This document shows, piece after piece, positions 43,633 to 54,340 of a stretch of 64,000 bases of DNA; positions within the stretch are counted from its first letter, which is position 1, and every line of letters begins with the position of its first letter. Made by a program: the position numbers and the translations under genes. The notes beneath the pieces are model-generated. The model made no database searches. It had not been told where the DNA came from and saw only the letters and a program-made list of their open reading frames with translations. Origin of the DNA: Thiothrix phosphatis (GTDB lineage: Bacteria > Pseudomonadota > Gammaproteobacteria > Thiotrichales > Thiotrichaceae). Location: NCBI RefSeq assembly GCF_035668035.1, contig NZ_JAYMYJ010000090.1, positions 1 through 64,000 on the forward strand, given 5' to 3'.

Positions 43633-45457
43633 TGCGCCAGTCTCCTGAATCTTGCCATTCCGGTTGCGCCTGTTTGGACAGCAGGCAATTTTCCAGCACC
43701 AGGTAGTCCATATCGGTGCGCATGAAGCAGCGGTAGGCATCCTGTGGGGTGCAGACAATGGGTTCGCCGCGCACATTGAACGAGGTGTTGACCAGCACCG
43801 GGCAGCCGGTGAGCTGTTCGAACGCATCCAGCAACTGGTAGAAGCGCGGGTTGGTTGTGGGGTGGACGGTTTGCAGGCGGGCGGAATAATCCACATGGGT
43901 GACCGCCGGAATGTGCGAACGCGGCACCTTGAGCCGGTCGAGGCCGGTCAGGGCTGGCGTTTCCCCGTGGGCCGCGATGCGCCGTTTTTCCAGCACTTCC
44001 GCCACCATCAGCATGTAGGGGCTGTTGCGGCCGTGTTGGAACCATTCGCCCACCTTGTCGTATTTGACGGCGGGGGCGAACGGGCGGAATGACTCGCGGT
44101 ATTTGATCTTGAGGTTCATGACCGACTGCATGGCGGGGTTGCGGGCATCGCCCAGGATGGAGCGTGCGCCCAATGCGCGGGGGCCGAACTCCATCCGCCC
44201 CTGGAACCAGCCGACCACTTTGCCATCAGCAAGGATGGCGGCGACCTGTTCCATGAGCGCCTTGTCGTCCAGGGCGGTGTACGGCAGATGCTGCCCATCC
44301 AGCCATTGGCGGATGGTGTCCGGCGGGAAAGCGGGGCCGAGGTAAGCGCCTTGCATGCTGTCTTCCGGCTCAACCTGTCGGGGCTGGTTGTGGTATTCGT
44401 GCCAGATGGCCAGGGCTGCGCCCAGCGCGCCGCCCGCGTCGCCCGCCGCCGGTTGTATCCAGATGTCCCGGAACGGGCCTTCCCGCAACAGGCGTCCATT
44501 GGCCACGCAATTCAGCGCCACCCCGCCAGCCAGGCACAGGTGATCGTTGCCGGTTTCGCGTTGCACGGTGCGTGCCAGCCGCAACACGATTGCTTCGGTG
44601 ACAGCCTGGATGGAGCGGGCAATGTCCATTTCCCGCTGGGTCAGCCTGCTTTCCGGCTGGCGTGGCGGCGCACCAAACAGCTCGGCGAAACGGCGGTTGG
44701 TCATGGTCAGGCCGGTGGCATAACCGAAATGCGCCATGTTCAGGCGGAAAGTCCCGTCCGCGCGCAAATCCACCAGCTTGTCGAGGATCAGTTCCACGTA
44801 GCGGGGTTCGCCGTAGGGTGCCAGCCCCATCAGTTTGTATTCGCCCGAATTGACCTTGAAACCGGCGTAATAGGTGAAGGCGGAATACAGCAGGCCCAGC
44901 GAGTGCGGAAAATCCATCTGCCACAGCGGGGTCAGGCGGTTTCCATCGCCTTGCCAGACCGAGGTGGTAGCCCATTCGCCGACCCCATCCAGGCACAGGA
45001 CTGCCGTTTTGGCGAAGGGGCTGGGGTAAAAGGCCGAGGCGGCGTGCGCCTGATGGTGCTCTGTAAACAGCAGCGGCGGCAGCGCCTTTGCCTTGAGCCC
45101 GGACAGCGCCGCCAGTTCCGTTTGCAGGGTTTGTTTCAGGAACAGCTTGTCCTTCAGCCATACCGGCATGGCGGTGACGAATGAGCGGAAGCCCCGTGGC
45201 GCGTAGTGCAAATACGTTTCCAGCAGGCGTTCGAATTTCAGCAGGGGTTTGTCATAGAAGACCACTTGGCTGACCGCTTGCAGGCTGATCCCGGCGGCTT
45301 CCAGGCAATAGCGGATGGCGTGGGCCGGGAAGGCCGGGTCGTGCTTTTTGCGGGTAAAACGCTCTTCCTGGGCTGCGGCCACGATCCGCCCATTGTGCAG
45401 CAGCGCCGCCGCGCTATCGTGGTAATAGGCGGAAAGGCCGAGGATATAGGAATTCAT
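43613..45457 (-). CDS. NodU/CmcH/SxtI-family O-carbamoyltransferase
   Basis: This 614-residue enzyme transfers a carbamoyl group from carbamoyl phosphate to a hydroxyl, via an ATP-derived carbamoyl-adenylate. The N-terminal Kae1-like domain has YILGLSAYYHDSAAALLHNG, the metal-binding histidines in EHHQAHAASAF and LCLDGVGEWATTS. The C-terminal YrdC-like domain has GPRALGARSILGDARNP and YRESFRPFAPAV. I preferred ATG 45457; another ATG lies four codons upstream and neither has a good ribosome-binding site. Followed by SxtJ- and SxtK-like genes, it probably modifies a surface glycan or a small molecule. The acceptor cannot be inferred from sequence. Confidence 0.92.
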   Translation of the reverse strand: MNSYILGLSAYYHDSAAALLHNGRIVAAAQEERFTRKKHDPAFPAHAIRYCLEAAGISLQAVSQVVFYDKPLLKFERLLETYLHYAPRGFRSFVTAMPVWLKDKLFLKQTLQTELAALSGLKAKALPPLLFTEHHQAHAASAFYPSPFAKTAVLCLDGVGEWATTSVWQGDGNRLTPLWQMDFPHSLGLLYSAFTYYAGFKVNSGEYKLMGLAPYGEPRYVELILDKLVDLRADGTFRLNMAHFGYATGLTMTNRRFAELFGAPPRQPESRLTQREMDIARSIQAVTEAIVLRLARTVQRETGNDHLCLAGGVALNCVANGRLLREGPFRDIWIQPAAGDAGGALGAALAIWHEYHNQPRQVEPEDSMQGAYLGPAFPPDTIRQWLDGQHLPYTALDDKALMEQVAAILADGKVVGWFQGRMEFGPRALGARSILGDARNPAMQSVMNLKIKYRESFRPFAPAVKYDKVGEWFQHGRNSPYMLMVAEVLEKRRIAAHGETPALTGLDRLKVPRSHIPAVTHVDYSARLQTVHPTTNPRFYQLLDAFEQLTGCPVLVNTSFNVRGEPIVCTPQDAYRCFMRTDMDYLVLENCLLSKQAQPEWQDSGDWRNAFTPD

Positions 45458-45592
45458 CAAACAAGCCATGGTCCTGATCAGTGGTGGGGCGGCAAGCCAG
45501 TTACCGGCGGTCAGGCCAATGTTGGGAAGGTTGCAGGGCGGGGTTCAAGCACAAACCCGCCAATGGTCAGGTTTTGGTGACAGGCATGCAGC

Positions 45593-46258
45593 TTACCGGG
45601 CGGGCGGGCGCAGGGAAATGACCGGCCATCCCCGTTGCAGGGCGGTTGCGCGCAAGGTGTCATCCGGGTCAACCGCGATGGGGTTGTCCACCATGGCCAG
45701 TAAGGGCAGGTCATTGTGGGAGTCGCTGTAAAAGTAACTGCCGCTCAGGGTTTCCGTCCGCTGTTTCAGCCATTGCTGCAAGCGCGTGACCTTGCCAGCC
45801 TGGAAACAGGGCACGCCGTCGATTTCGCGGGTATAGTGGCCATTGGCCACTTTTGGCTCCGTCGCCAGCAGGTGGGGGATGCCGAAAGCCTCGGCGATGG
45901 GGCGGGTGATGAAGCTGTTGGTGGCGGTGATGATGACCAGCGTATGCCCCTGGCTGCGGTGCTTTTCCACCAGCGCCAACGCGGCCTCCGACATCAGCGG
46001 GCGGATGGCCGTCGCCATGAATTCCCGGTGCAGCGCCGCCAGTTCTTCCATGCTGCGTTCGCTCAACGGCTGGAAGGAAAAGGCCGAAAATTCATGGATG
46101 TCCAGAATTCCCTGTTTGTATTGCTCGTAAAAATACTGGTTGGCGGTTTCGTAATGGTCCCGTTCCACCAGCCCCTTCCCAACCAGAAACTGTCCCCATT
46201 CGTAATCGCTGTCGCCACTGAGTAAGGTGTTGTCCAGATCGAAAAGCGCCAAGGCCAT
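45593..46258 (-). CDS. HAD-IB family phosphatase (SerB/CicA-like)
   Basis: This 221-residue HAD-superfamily hydrolase has motif I FDLDNTLLSGDSDYEW (nucleophile Asp7, general acid Asp9), motif II VIITATNSFI, a motif III lysine (AGKVTRLQQWL) and motif IV YSDSHNDLPLLAMV. The family includes phosphoserine phosphatases and CicA-like proteins; the substrate is unassigned. ATG 46258 was chosen because motif I must be close to the N-terminus. It is divergent from rppH, with about 117 bases between starts. Confidence 0.9.
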   Translation of the reverse strand: MALALFDLDNTLLSGDSDYEWGQFLVGKGLVERDHYETANQYFYEQYKQGILDIHEFSAFSFQPLSERSMEELAALHREFMATAIRPLMSEAALALVEKHRSQGHTLVIITATNSFITRPIAEAFGIPHLLATEPKVANGHYTREIDGVPCFQAGKVTRLQQWLKQRTETLSGSYFYSDSHNDLPLLAMVDNPIAVDPDDTLRATALQRGWPVISLRPPAR

Positions 46259-46375
46259 ATTGCGGGCTCCTGTTGGGAAAAAGCGTTGATTGTACCCGCT
46301 TTTTGTCTTCATGAAATTGCCGAATGGTGACAGTTATGAAAAAATCAGGGTAAGTTAAGCTTTGGAGAGAGAATC

Positions 46376-46846
46376 GTGATTGATGAGGAAGGATTTAGGG
46401 CCAATGTTGGCATCATCCTCTGCAATTGCGATGGCAAAGTGTTTTGGGGGAGACGGCTGGGGCAGGATTCCTGGCAGTTTCCACAGGGAGGCATTGATCT
46501 AGGAGAAACGCCGACAGAAGCCATGTTCCGCGAACTTTATGAAGAAGTCGGCCTGAACAAGGAACAGGTGGAGATCGTTGGGCAAACCCGTGGATGGCTG
46601 CGTTACCGCATCCCCCATTACATGATTCGCCGTCGCGCGAGGCCGCTGTGCATCGGGCAAAAGCAGCGCTGGTTTTTGCTGCGCCTGTTGTGCAATGACC
46701 GGGATGTCAATTTGCACGCCACCGGAAAACCGGAATTTGACCATTGGGAGTGGGTGGACTATTGGAAACCCATCCGTCAGGTGGTGTTCTTCAAGCGCCG
46801 GGTCTACCATCGCGCGCTGAATGAGCTGGCACCGTTCTTGGAATAA
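46376..46846 (+). CDS. rppH: RNA 5'-pyrophosphohydrolase RppH
   Basis: This Nudix hydrolase removes pyrophosphate from mRNA 5' ends and triggers RNase E decay. Its 156 residues carry the full Nudix box at about 38-59 (GGIDLGETPTEAMFRELYEE followed by VG) and RppH-specific segments DSWQFPQGG and IGQKQRWFLLRLL. The GTG start at 46376 follows TTGGAGAG and gives the family N-terminus MIDEEGFRANVGII. The protein is the usual length. It is convergent with hemJ, with a terminator hairpin between them. Confidence 0.96.
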   Translation: MIDEEGFRANVGIILCNCDGKVFWGRRLGQDSWQFPQGGIDLGETPTEAMFRELYEEVGLNKEQVEIVGQTRGWLRYRIPHYMIRRRARPLCIGQKQRWFLLRLLCNDRDVNLHATGKPEFDHWEWVDYWKPIRQVVFFKRRVYHRALNELAPFLE

Positions 46847-46855
46847 GCCATGCTT

Positions 46856-46883
46856 CAGCCCTCCCCCAACAGGGCGAGGGCTG
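46856..46883. terminator. Hairpin between convergent rppH and hemJ
   Basis: CAGCCCTC / GAGGGCTG (8 bp) continues inward as CCC/GGG past one C-C mismatch and has the 4-base loop AACA. It sits ten bases after the rppH stop and seven bases before the hemJ stop. No strong U-tract follows. Confidence 0.65.
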
Positions 46884-46889
46884 GACATT

Positions 46890-47315
46890 TCAGAAAGGCT
46901 TCAGCACCGCCAGTATCACCACAATGATCAGCAGCACGCTGGGCGCTTCGTTGAACCAGCGGTACCACTTGTGATCGTGGGTGTTGGCGTCGTTCCTGAA
47001 AGCGGCCATTAGCCGATAGCAGGCGTAATGGTAGGCGACCAACGCCGCCACCAGCAGCAGCTTGAGATGGAACCAGTGGGTGGCTGCCAGCAAGTAGCGC
47101 CAGTTGAGCGCCAGCATGGCGAGGCCGAACACCGCCGCCAGCACCGCCCCGATGGTCATGATGGCGAACAGGCGGCGCTCCATTACCTTGAACAGCTCGA
47201 AACTGCTGCGGTTTTCCGGCATGGCGTGGTAGACATACAGGCGTGGCAGGTAAAACAGCCCCGCGAACCAGGTCACCATGAAAATGATGTGGAAAGCCTT
47301 GAGCCAGAGGTACAT
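46890..47315 (-). CDS. hemJ: HemJ-type protoporphyrinogen IX oxidase (CopD-like membrane protein)
   Basis: This 141-residue four-helix membrane protein oxidises protoporphyrinogen IX in haem synthesis. Family hallmarks are the N-terminal YLWLKAFHIIFMVTWFAGLF with its conserved His, LPRLYVYHAM, and the second conserved basic pair in WFHLKLLLVAALVAYHYACY. The length is typical. The gene lies three bases downstream of the TlpA-like gene on the same strand, so they share a transcript. A role for the thioredoxin in cytochrome or haem assembly is possible. Confidence 0.93.
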   Translation of the reverse strand: MYLWLKAFHIIFMVTWFAGLFYLPRLYVYHAMPENRSSFELFKVMERRLFAIMTIGAVLAAVFGLAMLALNWRYLLAATHWFHLKLLLVAALVAYHYACYRLMAAFRNDANTHDHKWYRWFNEAPSVLLIIVVILAVLKPF

Positions 47316-47318
47316 GCC

Positions 47319-47819
47319 TTATCCTTTCATCAGTTCGCGGACTTTCTGCTCCAGTTCGGCGGCGTCCCATTCACCCAGTTTTTGCACCGCGACTTTACCG
47401 TCAGGGCCGACCAGGAAGGACGTGGGCGTCACCCGCACGTCGAACTGCTTGCTCAGTTCGCCGCTCTGGTCATGGGCGATGGTGTAGGAAATGCCTTTCT
47501 GCGCGCGCATGGCCTGAATGGCGGGCGTCTCATCGTAGGGCATGGCGACCGCGATAATGCGGAAGCCGGAACCCTGCATCTTGTGATCCAGCGCTTCCAG
47601 CACCGGGATTTCGCCGACGCAGCCAGGGCAGGTGGTTGACCAGAATGTAAGCAGGTAAGGCTTGCCTTTCAGGCTATCCAGGCTCAGTGAGCCGCCGTCA
47701 AGGGTTTGTACTGTGGTAGGGGGAATGCTCTTGAGGCCACCTCCCGGCGTCAGCAGAAAAAAGGCTGCAAGCCCCGCAATGAATGCCAGTATGGCAATTC
47801 CTTTGATGTCCAGTTTCAT
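47319..47819 (-). CDS. TlpA/ResA-like membrane-anchored thioredoxin
   Basis: This 166-residue protein has an N-terminal membrane anchor (about residues 6-24) and a periplasmic thioredoxin fold with the active site FWSTTCPGCVGE (Cys64, Cys67) and cis-proline VTPTSFLV. TlpA/ResA-type proteins reduce disulfides, often for cytochrome c or oxidase maturation. ATG 47819 gives a normal signal anchor; upstream codons belong to the argC promoter region. It lies immediately upstream of hemJ and is divergent from argC. Confidence 0.9.
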   Translation of the reverse strand: MKLDIKGIAILAFIAGLAAFFLLTPGGGLKSIPPTTVQTLDGGSLSLDSLKGKPYLLTFWSTTCPGCVGEIPVLEALDHKMQGSGFRIIAVAMPYDETPAIQAMRAQKGISYTIAHDQSGELSKQFDVRVTPTSFLVGPDGKVAVQKLGEWDAAELEQKVRELMKG

Positions 47820-47829
47820 AGTGTAGAGG

Positions 47830-47857
47830 TTGTTAATCGTTAAGGAAGGCGTATTAT
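47830..47857 (+). promoter_or_regulatory. Probable sigma-70 promoter of argC
   Basis: TTGTTA (47830-47835), 16-base spacer, TATTAT (47852-47857), 36 bases before the GTG start. It is the only good match in the 74-base divergent gap. Confidence 0.5.
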
Positions 47858-47893
47858 ACAGGGATTTTTCAGGCTGACAGAAATAGAGGTTGT

Positions 47894-48925
47894 GTGAAAA
47901 GGAAGATTGGTATTGTTGGCGCAACGGGTTATACAGGCGTTGAATTGCTGCGTTTGCTGGTCAGCCATCCCGACGTTGAAATCAGTTATGTCACGTCCCG
48001 TGAGCATGCTGGCAGCCGGGTGGACGCCATGTTTCCCAACCTGCGCGGCTATGTGGATCTTGAGTTTTCCGCCCCTTCCAATGAAGCCCTGAGTGGATGT
48101 GACCTGGTGTTTTTCGCCACCCCCAATGGGATTGCGATGAAAAGCGCCCAGGCATTGCTGGATGCAGGCGCGAAAGTCATTGATCTGGCCGCTGATTTCC
48201 GTATCAAGGACATCGCCGTCTGGGAAAAGTGGTACGGGATGCAGCACGCCAGCCCGCATCTGGTGGAGGAAGCCGTATACGGCCTGCCGGAACTGAACCG
48301 GGCGCAAATCCGCGAGGCCCGTCTGGTCGCCAACCCCGGTTGCTACCCGACTGCGGTCACGCTGGGTTTGCTGCCGCTGGTGGAAAAGGGTCTGGTTGAC
48401 CTGGATCATATCATTGCTGACACCAAGTCCGGTGCCAGCGGCGCAGGCCGTAAGGCTGAAGTGCATACGCTGTTGGCGGAAGCTGGCGATAACTTCAAGG
48501 CATATGCGGCATCCGGTCACCGTCACCAGCCGGAAATCGCCCAAACGCTGTCTATGCTTGCCCGTCAGCCGATAAACCCTGTTTTTGTTCCCCATTTACT
48601 GCCAATGATCCGGGGCATTCACGCAACACTTTATGCGCTGCTGACGGCTGAGGTTGATTTGCAGCAGCTTTACCAGCAACGCTATGCGGATGAGCCGTTT
48701 GTGGACGTGCTCCCGGCCGGTGCCCACCCAGAAACCCGTTCGGTGCGCGGTGCCAACTTCTGCCGGATAGCCTTGCATCGCCCCGGCAATGGCGTGCGGG
48801 TGGTGGTGCTTTCCGTTATTGATAACTTGGTCAAAGGGGCGGCTGGCCAAGCGGTGCAAAACATGAACCTGATGTTGGGGCTGGCGGAGGAGGCCGCCCT
48901 GAAACAGCCAGGTCTGTTACCCTGA
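47894..48925 (+). CDS. argC: N-acetyl-gamma-glutamyl-phosphate reductase ArgC
   Basis: This enzyme catalyses the third step of arginine biosynthesis, the NADPH-dependent reduction of N-acetylglutamyl phosphate. The 343-residue protein has the NADP-binding GIVGATGYTGVELLR, catalytic Cys150 in VANPGCYPTAV and SGASGAGRKAEV. A GTG start at 47894 follows AGAGG. It is transcribed with the DUF6776-like, bactofilin and erpA genes downstream; the spacing to the next gene is 29 bases. Confidence 0.97.
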   Translation: MKRKIGIVGATGYTGVELLRLLVSHPDVEISYVTSREHAGSRVDAMFPNLRGYVDLEFSAPSNEALSGCDLVFFATPNGIAMKSAQALLDAGAKVIDLAADFRIKDIAVWEKWYGMQHASPHLVEEAVYGLPELNRAQIREARLVANPGCYPTAVTLGLLPLVEKGLVDLDHIIADTKSGASGAGRKAEVHTLLAEAGDNFKAYAASGHRHQPEIAQTLSMLARQPINPVFVPHLLPMIRGIHATLYALLTAEVDLQQLYQQRYADEPFVDVLPAGAHPETRSVRGANFCRIALHRPGNGVRVVVLSVIDNLVKGAAGQAVQNMNLMLGLAEEAALKQPGLLP

Positions 48926-48954
48926 TTGAGTGAGGAGATGGAATACAATCACGC

Positions 48955-49806
48955 ATGAGTCTTGAATACATATTTGAAAACCGGGGAACTGTACAGGTGC
49001 GCCCGAGTTGTGGCGGTAAGCGCAACTTTTGTTGGTATATTTTAGGAGGGGCAGGGCTGTTATTGTTGGTGTTGTTGGTATGGCTGTTTTTCAGCGGATA
49101 CTTGACATCTGCCGATTCATCTGGGGTGCATGCGCTGACTTTGCGCGGCAAAATGGATGAGCAAGAGAAGTTGATTGAAAAACAGGCCGCCTCAATTCGC
49201 AATCTTGAAGATCAGTTGGCGTCCGCCAAACGTGAACAGGAGGTTCAGCGTGCAGCCAACGATGAGCTGACCAAAAAATTTGCCGCTGCTGAAGCGGATC
49301 TTGCGGGTCAGCGTGACAAGTTGGCGTTGTATGAGGAAATTCTCTCTCCCGAAGGACTGGAGGAGGGGCTGAATATCCAGCATTTCAGCGTCAAGGAACG
49401 TTTGATTGACAGTGATGGCAATAAAGTGAACGGTGGCCATCTCTATCAGTATCACTTGGTCATGGCCAATATCCGTGGGGGGGATGCCTCTGTGAAAGGC
49501 AGCTTCTCCATTACCGTCACGGGCAAACAGGATGGCAAGGAAGTGACCGTAACCCAAAAAGACGTCACTCCCAAGGATGAAAAAACACTGACGGATTTTG
49601 ATGTCAAGCATTATCAAAGCCTGGAGGGCAGCCTGTTGTTCCCGAAAGACTTTGTGCCGGTGTCCGTGAAAGTCAGGGTCAGTCCTGAATCAGGCGATGC
49701 CCCTGACCGTCTGACCAAAAGCTATAACTGGGCCTCGTTCAGTAAAGCCGGTTCTGCATCCAAGGCGGCTGAGTTAACAGTATCTACGACTACGAATAAG
49801 GAGTAA
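48955..49806 (+). CDS. DUF6776-like membrane-anchored coiled-coil protein
   Basis: This 283-residue protein has a basic N-terminus, one membrane helix (about 29-50), a coiled coil (about 63-130; EQEKLIEKQAASIRNLEDQL) and a C-terminal beta-rich periplasmic domain (YQYHLVMANIRGGDASVKGS). The arrangement matches DUF6776 proteins that precede bactofilin in many gammaproteobacteria. It may couple the bactofilin cytoskeleton to the periplasm, which is inference. The ATG at 48955 has its GAGGAG 17 bases upstream. A six-codon ORF starting at 48938 ends in ATGA overlap with it and may aid coupling. Confidence 0.82.
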   Translation: MSLEYIFENRGTVQVRPSCGGKRNFCWYILGGAGLLLLVLLVWLFFSGYLTSADSSGVHALTLRGKMDEQEKLIEKQAASIRNLEDQLASAKREQEVQRAANDELTKKFAAAEADLAGQRDKLALYEEILSPEGLEEGLNIQHFSVKERLIDSDGNKVNGGHLYQYHLVMANIRGGDASVKGSFSITVTGKQDGKEVTVTQKDVTPKDEKTLTDFDVKHYQSLEGSLLFPKDFVPVSVKVRVSPESGDAPDRLTKSYNWASFSKAGSASKAAELTVSTTTNKE

Positions 49807-49812
49807 GCAAAC

Positions 49813-50271
49813 ATGTTCGGTAAATCCGCCAAGAGTACCGGTAGCAGCAGCCCTGCCAATAATGCGGGTCACAATGACCAGAAGATCCGTCGGGCGCAGG
49901 TCGACACCCTGATTGGCAAAGGTACAACCATTGACGGCGACTTGCGTTTTTCCGGTGGTTTGCATGTGGAAGGCGTCATCAAGGGCAACCTGGCGGCTGA
50001 CGGTGACGACGCCACCTTGATCCTGAGCGAAGATGGCCATATCCAAGGGGAAGTGCGCGTGCCCAGCATGGTGTTGAACGGCATGATTGATGGCGATGTC
50101 TTCGCCAGCGGTAAAGTCGAGCTGTTTGAAAAGGCGCGCATTTGCGGCGATGTTTATTACAACCTGTTGGAAATGGCGGTTGGTGCGGAAGTCAACGGCA
50201 AGCTGGTGCGCCAAAAACCGGAAACCGGCAGTTTTGCGCCTCCCCCGTCGGTTTCTTCCGCCAGTGAATAA
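49813..50271 (+). CDS. Bactofilin (polymer-forming cytoskeletal protein)
   Basis: This 152-residue protein has the DUF583 right-handed beta-helix core (GKGTTIDGDLRFSGGLHVEG, VPSMVLNGMIDGDVFASGKV) flanked by disordered tails. Bactofilins self-assemble without nucleotide and localise cell-wall or envelope enzymes. The start follows a TAAGGAG ribosome-binding site that overlaps the stop region of the upstream gene, so the pair is co-expressed. It is the usual length. Confidence 0.93.
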   Translation: MFGKSAKSTGSSSPANNAGHNDQKIRRAQVDTLIGKGTTIDGDLRFSGGLHVEGVIKGNLAADGDDATLILSEDGHIQGEVRVPSMVLNGMIDGDVFASGKVELFEKARICGDVYYNLLEMAVGAEVNGKLVRQKPETGSFAPPPSVSSASE

Positions 50272-50339
50272 GGGCATTTTGCCCTGCTGTGGTGGTGATG
50301 TTAACGTGACCCATAGGTTTTAGTTCAGGAGACAGATAC

Positions 50340-50690
50340 ATGACGGTTGAAACAGCAATTCCTGCCCCATTGATGTTTACAGATGCAGCGGCGGCCAAAG
50401 TGCGGGCGCTGATTATGGATGAAGGCAACGACAACCTGAAACTGCGCGTGTTCGTGCAGGGCGGCGGTTGTTCCGGTTTCCAGTACGGCTTCACCTTTGA
50501 TGAAAATGTGAATGACGACGACACTGCGGTGGAAAACGGCGGCGTGACCCTGCTGATTGATCCGATGAGCTTCCAATATATGGTGGGCGCCGAGATCGAT
50601 TACACGGAAGGTCTGGAGGGCGCGCAGTTCGTCATCCGCAACCCGAATGCGACCACCACTTGCGGCTGCGGTTCTTCCTTCAGCGCATAA
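50340..50690 (+). CDS. erpA: Iron-sulfur cluster insertion protein ErpA
   Basis: This 116-residue A-type carrier delivers Fe-S clusters to targets such as IspG/IspH. The three ligand cysteines are Cys44 (VFVQGGGCSGFQYGF) and Cys108/Cys110 (TTTCGCGSSF), spaced as in E. coli ErpA. The N-terminus and the conserved pattern before Cys44 favour ErpA over IscA or SufA. A CAGGAGA ribosome-binding site precedes the ATG, and it ends at a bidirectional terminator shared with ppc. Confidence 0.95.
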   Translation: MTVETAIPAPLMFTDAAAAKVRALIMDEGNDNLKLRVFVQGGGCSGFQYGFTFDENVNDDDTAVENGGVTLLIDPMSFQYMVGAEIDYTEGLEGAQFVIRNPNATTTCGCGSSFSA

Positions 50691-50718
50691 CGCATAAGCA
50701 GGCGCGTCAGGCGTCAAC

Positions 50719-50746
50719 AAAAAAGGCCGCATCAGCGGCCTTTTTT
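50719..50746. terminator. Bidirectional intrinsic terminator between erpA and ppc
   Basis: GGCCGC / GCGGCC stem with a 4-base ATCA loop, flanked by six A's on the left and six T's on the right. It is therefore a good intrinsic terminator on both strands. Confidence 0.9.
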
Positions 50747-50772
50747 GTTTGCCAATGGCAGTCCCGTTTCGC

Positions 50773-53583
<2,811 letters not shown>

Positions 53584-53734
53584 GGCGCTCTACTGTTTGT
53601 GGGGTGGCAAGGGTCATGCACGGCGATAACGTGCAGGTCATGAAACTATGCAAGAATGAGGCCGCCAGTATGCCTGATCCCCCTCGGGTCGGCAAAAAGG
53701 CATGAAAATTATGTCATCCCGAGTTTTTTGTGCA

Positions 53735-53801
53735 TTGCAGCAAAAAAGTTGTTGACAGCATTTTCTGAAGGCGTTATTGTGCACTGCATCAAATGCTGCA
53801 A
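53735..53801. promoter_or_regulatory. Inverted repeat embracing the phasin promoter
   Basis: TTGCAGCA (53735-53742) and its exact complement TGCTGCAA (53794-53801); extended to 11 bases the arms differ at one position. The arms flank the -35/-10 core. TGC-rich repeats are reminiscent of PhaR-type operators that control phasin genes, which is an inference. Confidence 0.5.
53752..53780 (+). promoter_or_regulatory. Sigma-70 promoter of the phasin gene
   Basis: Consensus -35 TTGACA (53752-53757), optimal 17-base spacer and -10 TATTGT (53775-53780), 56 bases before the start codon. It is the best promoter in the window and predicts strong transcription. Confidence 0.8.
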
Positions 53802-53836
53802 AGCACAAGAGATACCGCAACACTAGGAGATTGATT

Positions 53837-54340
53837 ATGCAGAACGAAATGATGAACATCATGAAGCAATTCAGCGACAGCGCCCTGGCTTCTGCCAAAA
53901 AGATCGGCGACCTGAACCTGAAAACCTTCGAAACTCTGGCGACCAAACAGGCAGAACTGGTTAAGTCCTGCGTTGAAATGGGCACCAAGAATGCAGAAGC
54001 GGCCACCAAGGTGAAAGACCTGAACGAACTGACTGCCCTGCAACAGGAAGTGACCCGCGCTTGTGGCGAAAAATGGGTTGCCAACATGCGTGAAGCCACT
54101 GAAATGCTGACTTCTGTGCGTGACGAACTGACCGCCATCATGGAAGAAGCCGCCAAGTACACTCAGGAAAAAGCTGAACAGGCTGTAGAAGCCGGTAAGA
54201 AAGCTGCCACTGCTGCGGTTGAAAAAACTACTGAAGCAGTCGAAAAAGCCACTGCTGAAGTGGTTGAAATGACCAAAGAAGCAGCTGAAAAAACCGTCGA
54301 AGTCACCAAGAAAGCTGCTGCCAAAGCCAAAGACGCCTAA
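53837..54340 (+). CDS. Phasin-family protein with Lys/Ala-rich C-terminal tail
   Basis: This 167-residue helical protein has an N-terminal phasin domain (residues 1 to about 110; QFSDSALASAKKIGDLNLKT, WVANMREATEMLTSVRDEL), which coats polyhydroxyalkanoate granules. The C-terminal tail (about 111-167; EKTTEAVEKATAEVVEMTKE and a KKAAAKAK end) is rich in Ala, Lys, Glu and Val, like PhaF- or histone-H1-like tails. ATG 53837 follows AGGAGA. No PHA synthase gene is nearby, so it stands apart from pha genes. A strong promoter and a following terminator suggest an abundant single-gene mRNA. Confidence 0.9.
   Translation: MQNEMMNIMKQFSDSALASAKKIGDLNLKTFETLATKQAELVKSCVEMGTKNAEAATKVKDLNELTALQQEVTRACGEKWVANMREATEMLTSVRDELTAIMEEAAKYTQEKAEQAVEAGKKAATAAVEKTTEAVEKATAEVVEMTKEAAEKTVEVTKKAAAKAKDA

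Noticed and set aside
43211..45457. A saxitoxin biosynthesis cluster
   Set aside because: Only the carbamoyltransferase, SxtJ-like and SxtK-like genes are present. No polyketide synthase-like SxtA, amidinotransferase or dioxygenase genes are nearby.
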